From Brachionus koreanus (lineage: Eukaryota > Rotifera > Eurotatoria > Ploima > Brachionidae): 27,038 nucleotides of DNA. Below are positions 22,022 to 27,038 of this stretch, piece after piece; within the stretch, counting starts at the first letter, position 1, and every line of letters begins with the position of its first letter. The notes below the pieces were generated by a model. It was not told the DNA's origin. It searched no databases and saw only the letters and a list, made by a program, of their open reading frames with translations. Made by a program: the position numbers and the translations under genes. The stretch covers positions 737,124-764,161 of the forward strand of contig PJRA01000353.1 in the NCBI GenBank assembly GCA_016987375.1. The letters run 5' to 3'.

Positions 22022-22340
22022 AGACAAGTTTTGTTTTAAAAAATTTACAAAACTTTCAATTTTAATAACACTACAATTGAATTGATAAATATTTATTAAA
22101 TATTAAAATAAATATAAATTTAAAATGATTAAAAATAAAATAATAATAATTATGATTTTTGAATTTTTTAAACAAAATTTTAGTTATCATTTGCAATTGC
22201 AGTCAACATTTTTGCAGTTTTCACATTTGTGGATGGCACTAAAATAAATTTTCATACCTCTCTTGGTTTGAAATCTTTTAGGACATAAAGGGCATTTTTC
22301 TTTAAGCCAAATTAAAAAAATTTAGTTGAAATTTAAAATG
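22022..22340. repeat. Direct repeat copy 1 (about 310 bp) with zinc-finger fragment
   Basis: Closely matches 22702-23015 from CAAGTTTTGTTTTAAAAAAT to the TTTAGTTGAAATTTAAAA end, with several substitutions and short indels. It carries the better-preserved copy of the minus-strand zinc-finger fragment at 22187-22320. Confidence 0.85.
22187..22320 (-). pseudogene. C2H2-like zinc-finger coding fragment
   Basis: A minus-strand frame ending at the TGA at 22187-22189 reads LKEKCPLCPKRFQTKRG, then MKIYFSAIHKCENC and KNVDCNCK. The spacing is C-x2-C-x12-Y-x4-H, a C2H2 finger in which the first His is Tyr, followed by a Cys-rich tail. No complete gene is attached. The duplicate at 22702-23015 has Phe in place of the first Cys and an early stop, so at least that copy is dead. 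The parent gene or element is unknown. Confidence 0.45.
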
Positions 22341-22701
22341 AAAAAAATGAAAAATGAATTTGATAAAATTATTTTATTTTAAATTTTATTATTAGAAATT
22401 TAAAAATAACATTTTTAAAAATAAATTCTTTTCAAATATCCATTTTAAAAATTATTTTATATTTTTTTAGCGTTCATTAAATGAAAATTATTGATTTACT
22501 TAATCGGGAGTTCGTTTTTGAAATTTAATTAATTAATTTTATCTGATTTGAACTAATTAGTAAGTCTTATTAATTTTTTTTTAAATTAAATATATATATT
22601 TATAAAAAGGAGTAGCTTGAAGAGGTGTTAAAAAGTAAACGATGCAAATCAACAGAGATTAAAGATTAAATGCCCAAAGGTAAATATATGACCAGTTCAA
22701 A

Positions 22702-23015
22702 ACAAGTTTTGTTTTAAAAAATTTACAAAACTTTCAATTTTAAAAACACTACAATTGAATTGATAAATATTTATTAAATATTAAAATAAATATATATTTA
22801 AAAAGATTAAAAATAAAATATTGGTTTTTGAATTTTTTAAACAAAATTTTAGTAATCATTTGCAATTTCAGTCAACATTTTTGCAGTTTTCACATTTGTG
22901 CATGGCACTAAAATAAATTTTCATACCTCTCTTGGTTTGAAATCTTTTAGGACATAAAGGGAATTTTTTTTAAGATAAATAAAAAAGCTTAAAAAAAAAT
23001 TTAGTTGAAATTTAA
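22702..23015. repeat. Direct repeat copy 2, decayed
   Basis: Second copy of 22022-22340. On the minus strand the zinc-finger frame has lost its first Cys (TGC to TTC) and gained a TGA within the Cys-rich tail. It also has a 10-20-base insertion near 22985. Confidence 0.85.
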
Positions 23016-23029
23016 AAATAAACTGTAAG

Positions 23030-23170
23030 TTAAGCTACTGTTAAGTTATTTCCATTATTCAAATTGTTGATTGTGATTACTCTAAAAATATAAAAAGAAA
23101 ATAGTAAATTTTTGATTATTAAAACTCACTTTTTATCTTGATTAAGAGGTTCATCAAACATCTCAATGTT
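23030..23170 (-). CDS. Possible terminal exon pair of an unknown gene
   Basis: On the minus strand an exon at 23170-23130 is preceded by a TTCTTTTAG acceptor and followed by a GTGAGT donor. A second exon at 23081-23030 is preceded by a TATTTTTAG acceptor. Spliced together they stay in frame: NIEMFDEPLNQDKK joined to VITINNLNNGNNLTVA and a stop. The three good splice sites and the in-frame join are suggestive, but no upstream exons could be found. It may be the 3' end of a gene or of the adjacent transposon on the same strand. Confidence 0.3.
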
Positions 23171-23580
23171 CTAAAAGAAAAATCTAAATGTTCATGATAA
23201 TTCAATTTTATGAAAATTTGAAAAATGTTTTATTCATCCTTTTCTTAATATTGAAATTAAAATTATGTTTATAATATTTACTATTAACCTTTTCGATAAA
23301 TTAATTTTTATTTTAAATCTGGTGCTTCATATGAGAGTTTTCTTTCTTAATGGTTGAAAAATCAGAACGAAGGATACTTTAAAAAATTAAATTTAAAAAT
23401 AAAATTCTCGTCTCGAGAATATTTTTTAATTTAAATAATAAATAACGACTTAAAATCATATCTAACGATAAATTAAAAATAATCAAAATAATTTGAAAAA
23501 ATATTTATTTTTTTTTATTTTTCGTATTTTTTTTCTACTAATTTTCATAATATAAGTTCCTATTTTTACTATAAAAATCA
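23171..23580. other. AT-rich spacer downstream of the transposase-OTU gene
   Basis: No gene seen. About 60 bp near 23190-23250 repeats 21820-21880. No terminal inverted repeat of the transposon could be fixed here. Confidence 0.35.
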
Positions 23581-26500
23581 TCAATTATCAATTTTATTTA
23601 AAGTTATGATATCATTCTTTGGAATTAACGATGAAAAATGATTTTCTAAAAAACCGATCCATATTGGACTTCTATTTGAATCTGTCATTTCATACTTTAC
23701 TCTAAACATTTTTTTAGTTGATGTGTAGTAACTGTAAACACATATAGCGCGATCAAGTATTATTGACAATGAAAGTAAATTAAATTGATTTCCCCAACTG
23801 TTATTTGAGCATGTGTTTACAATAAATTCTTCTAATGACTGATCTTCTCCATATTCAGTAAGAATATTAGTAAAAAATGTTTCATTTGTTAATAATGTCC
23901 ATGATGAAGCTAATTTAAATAAATAATAAAAATTTTCATGACCGAAATATGAAATCGAAAGAGAATTGTATAGGCAATTTCCATTTCCAGTAGTAGATAT
24001 TGCATAAAAATCATTTGATTCATTTTCAATCAAAATTTTGCTGAAATTTCTATCTAAAGTTTGATCTGAAAATTTTTGTAATATCTTTTTTCTTAAAAAA
24101 CATTTCATTTCATTCAAATTTTCAATATTATCATTTATTTTATCTTTAATCAATTTAAAGTTTTTGTTTCCGGTTACAAAATTAAATAAAATTTTTGATT
24201 TTTTAACAAAATCTGGTTCAGATTCACACTCATATTTATTTTTTTTAAAGGTTAGAGTGAAATCTAGATTTTCAATTAGATTTTGGGTGATATAAGCCGA
24301 CTCATCATTTGTTGAACTAAAAGGAACATTGTTATAAAAATAACCTTTTTCTTTACGATAATTTTTTGGCTTTTTATTCCAATTTTCCTGTATCTGATTT
24401 TTTCTTTTTGATTTAAAACCCTTTAAATTATTTATGTTACTTTTCAGAAACAATTCATCTTTTATAATATCAGGCGAATCAGAATAAAATTCAAAATACT
24501 TTGAGGCTAATCTTTTATTTAATTTAATTGCTAGTTCACTTGTATTCACTTTTTGCTTAAGCAGTATATTATTCTTTAAATTTCCGAACCAATTTTCCAC
24601 GGCATTGTTAGTTAAACGAGTCAAAGACTTCTTGTTATCACCATACAAATAGTTTTGTATTTGATAAATACAAATCCCGCTCCATAAAGGCATTATATAC
24701 AAAAATCCCAAATTATATTTAACAATTCTTGACAAAAAAAATCGTTTAGCTTTGTATCAGTTTTTGAATGATTCACTGATCTGATCGTATTCTTGATATT
24801 TTCAAAAAAGCTTTTATAATAATGAGTGAAAGGAGAATTTTTTTTTATATTAGAATCTGTATGAATTAGTTCATTATCAAAACTGTCTTCGAGATAATTT
24901 TCAAATTCATTATCTCTGGTTACCTGATTAACACTTATATATTCATCAAGCTGAATCTTATTTAAATGATTTGTAACCATTTCTTTTCTTAAAATTTCCA
25001 GAGAGTAAACTGTAGATTTTGATTCATATTTTTCATTAAATATGTTATAAATATTTACAAGGTAGTTGTCAAACTGACAAATTTTTACTGAGTTTTGAAG
25101 TAGAGCAAAACAAAAAATTAACAATTTCTTAGCTTTATCAGATGATTTATGTGTTCTTGTTTTTTTAACAATTAATTTTAAAAAATGAGTTGAACACAAA
25201 TATTGAATAATAAAAACTCGATTAGTAAATGTTTGTATTTCTTTTTTTTTAATTATGAAATCAAAGCAGATATGCAAATAACTTTGTAGATTCATTTTGT
25301 TAAATATATCCATAATTGAATTAATCAATGCAAAAGAAAAATCGGTTATGATAATCTTTTCCATGTTATTTTTAATAGAACTATGTATTGATACTAAATA
25401 TTTTGAAATATTTGCTACTGTATGACACGAGGTAATAAATTCGGTTAAAGGTTTAATAACTTTATTAGTACTATCATGGGCAACAATCGAATACAGATAA
25501 ACTCTTTTTTGGTCACTAATATTTACAAATAATCCACCTGTAGCATCGAAATACCAGATAGGATCCGTTAACTTTATTTTATTCCATATTTTTACCTTAA
25601 TAATTTTTTATTTTAAATTTTTTTACCTTAATAAACCATTAATTATCAATTTATTTAAATCTTTAAAATACATCTGATTTTTATGTAATATTTTTCTTAA
25701 AACAAGATGGGGACCCTTTACAAAATTTTAGAGACTTTTATAAAACAAGGAAAGATATTTTATGGACATTGTATTTGTGTTTATTGGTTTTTTTTAAAAT
25801 TGAAAACTAAAGAAAAATTATTTTTAACTTATTTAAAGATTTAAATTTTGTAAAAATTATATTGTACTTTTAAATTTTTCTTTAATATAAGATAAAACTT
25901 TTATTACCTGTAAATGTGAAAAAAAAAGTATTCCAAATGGATCCATATTTACTTCTTGAATAAATCCATTTAATGTTTCATTTTTAAAGAAGTTCATGTT
26001 TTCAAAAATTTTCTTTCTAGTAAAAGCATCAACATATACGTCACTTGAAATTCTTAATTGGTGAAAATATTCATTCCTAATTTTGTGAAGAGTGTTTTTT
26101 TCTATTGGTAAATCTAAAAATTAATAGCTATAATTGATATTATTTTTTTTAATTTCAAATAAATTACAATCAAAATCATGTTGTTTTTTTTCTAAATGAA
26201 AATTTGTTATTGTATTTTCCACACCATCTGAAATTATTTTTCTTGCAATATCAGTTCTCTTATTTCCACGAATCTGTTGTTTTTTTCTAATTTTAGATGT
26301 TCTTTTATTTCAAAAGGAAGAATTTTGATTAAGACGTCTTGGAAATCAACAGGTGCTTCTTTAATTAGTGCTTTATATTTTCCGCAATCACTATAACTGC
26401 ACTTATAATTTCCACTCCAAAATGGACTTTCTTTTTTATGACTTCCAGGTTTTTTAAAATAGTAATTAATACATTCGATAGAGCAACTCCTGTTATTTGA

Positions 26501-26638
26501 CTTATTTAACTTTTTAGACAAAATAATATCGAAATTTCTTAAAAATCTTTGTCTTGAATTGTGACCGGAAATATATTTCTTAACGAACTGCCATTCATCA
26601 TAAGAAAACTTAATAAAAATCACACCATTTTCTATCAT
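23581..26638 (-). pseudogene. MULE-like DDE transposase fused to an OTU cysteine protease domain (nearly intact)
   Basis: N-terminal piece (26638 to about 26290): a Cys/His-rich, probably DNA-binding region (CSIECINYYFKK ... GNYKCSYSDCGKYK). After a one-base shift by an A7 run (26280-26286) it continues RGNKRTDIARKIISDGVENT to a donor at 26167. Further inferred exons are 26113-25908, 25715-25627 and 25595 onward. The catalytic core has D1 in PIWYFDATGGL (about 25545), D2 in IIITDFSFALINSI (about 25340), CSTH about 50 residues later, and the E in LTNNAVENWFGNLK (about 24597). Past a T8 frame break (24734-24741) the frame runs to the stop at 23581, with an OTU domain in the last 150 residues: TTGNGNCLYNSLS, SWGNQFNLL, FLENHFSSL. 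The usual GDGNC Asp is Asn. MULE-like is my best family call from the TNNxxE and D2 context. Confidence 0.75.
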
Positions 26639-26816
26639 TTTTTTTTATTTAATTAAATTTTTGAATTTCTTTTAATTTAAAAAAAATTTCGCAACCGATT
26701 ATTCGTACTATCCTTATCTTGCAATATTTCACGAACCAAAAAAAAGGGATAGTAAAATTATTATATAAAATAAAATTTTTTCAAAAGAAAATGAAAAGAA
26801 AGCAACAATAACAGGG
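26639..26816. other. Upstream flank of the transposase-OTU gene
   Basis: AT-rich. One less AT-rich patch (CGCAACCGATTATTCGTACTATCC, 26690-26713) could lie near the transposon end, but no inverted match was found beyond 23581. Confidence 0.25.
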
Positions 26817-27038
26817 ATGACATCGAAAAACCGAACAAAAAATTTACTGAGTCCTGATTCAATGGAGGTTGCTCATAAAAATAAACTAATTGTTCTTCCA
26901 TCTTCAATTAAAAAGTAAATAAATTTTTTTAGAAATTATATTAATTTTATTTTCAAAGTAAATAACATGAAAAAAAAAACTCAGACAGAAGAAGGCGTCC
27001 AAGCAATTTTTTTTTATGAGGAAAAAAAATTGAAAATC
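26817..27038 (+). CDS. Possible start of a gene running off the window
   Basis: An ATG at 26817 opens 33 codons (MTSKNRTKNLLSPDSMEVAH and onward) ending at a good GTAAAT donor at about 26915. A TTTTCAAAG acceptor follows at about 26960, and an ATG at 26969 opens a frame (MKKKTQTEEGVQAIFFYEEK) to the window end. The join is not in frame through the first acceptor, so either the second ATG is the true start or the splice is different. Unrecognised. Confidence 0.2.

Noticed and set aside
1..27038. CRISPR arrays, operons, tRNA or rRNA genes
   Set aside because: No regularly spaced repeats, bacterial-type gene packing, cloverleaf or rRNA segments were recognised; the window is eukaryotic.

Overview
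This is a very AT-rich piece of an animal nuclear genome. The genes are interrupted by spliceosomal introns with GT...(T)nTAG boundaries. The protein content is metazoan: HELQ, VPS4, FMC1 and a mind bomb-like ubiquitin ligase relic. Long AT-rich spacers are full of broken transposons, including Tc1/mariner, piggyBac-like MITEs, APE-type LINEs and a DDE transposase carrying an OTU protease domain. Together these would suit a compact AT-rich invertebrate such as a monogonont rotifer (Brachionus type). The species is an inference and nothing in the window proves it.

Layout. 1-2500 holds mobile-element debris: one arm of a near-perfect 147-bp inverted repeat, a dead Tc1/mariner transposase and a small TIR element. 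2809-9130 (+) is a four-exon HELQ DNA helicase gene of about 980 aa. Its 3.27-kb second intron contains the other 147-bp arm, an antisense gene for a small secreted coiled-coil protein with a duplicated 5' end, a reverse-transcriptase scrap, a piggyBac-like MITE and a strong hairpin. 9489-13915 is a graveyard of at least three LINE fragments. 14770-18444 (-) is a complete six-exon VPS4 gene of 439 aa. Its 2.1-kb fourth intron holds a hairpin element and, on the opposite strand, the intronless gene for the mitochondrial LYR protein FMC1.

From 19157 to 21234 there is a piggyBac-like end followed by a decayed mind bomb (MIB1-type) copy that still shows an intron. 21250-23580 is mostly AT-rich spacer with a duplicated C2H2-like zinc-finger fragment and one plausible orphan exon pair. 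23581-26638 (-) is a nearly whole transposase gene: an N-terminal Cys/His-rich domain, a MULE-like DDE core and a C-terminal OTU domain. It is broken by only a few single-base frame shifts, two of them next to homopolymers.

The working genes (HELQ, VPS4, FMC1) are unrelated housekeeping functions: DNA repair, ESCRT-III disassembly and F1-ATPase assembly. They share the locus only through nesting in introns. The most unusual items are the transposase-OTU fusion, the 147-bp inverted repeat that brackets the HELQ promoter and first two exons, and the two genes nested antisense to their hosts in introns.
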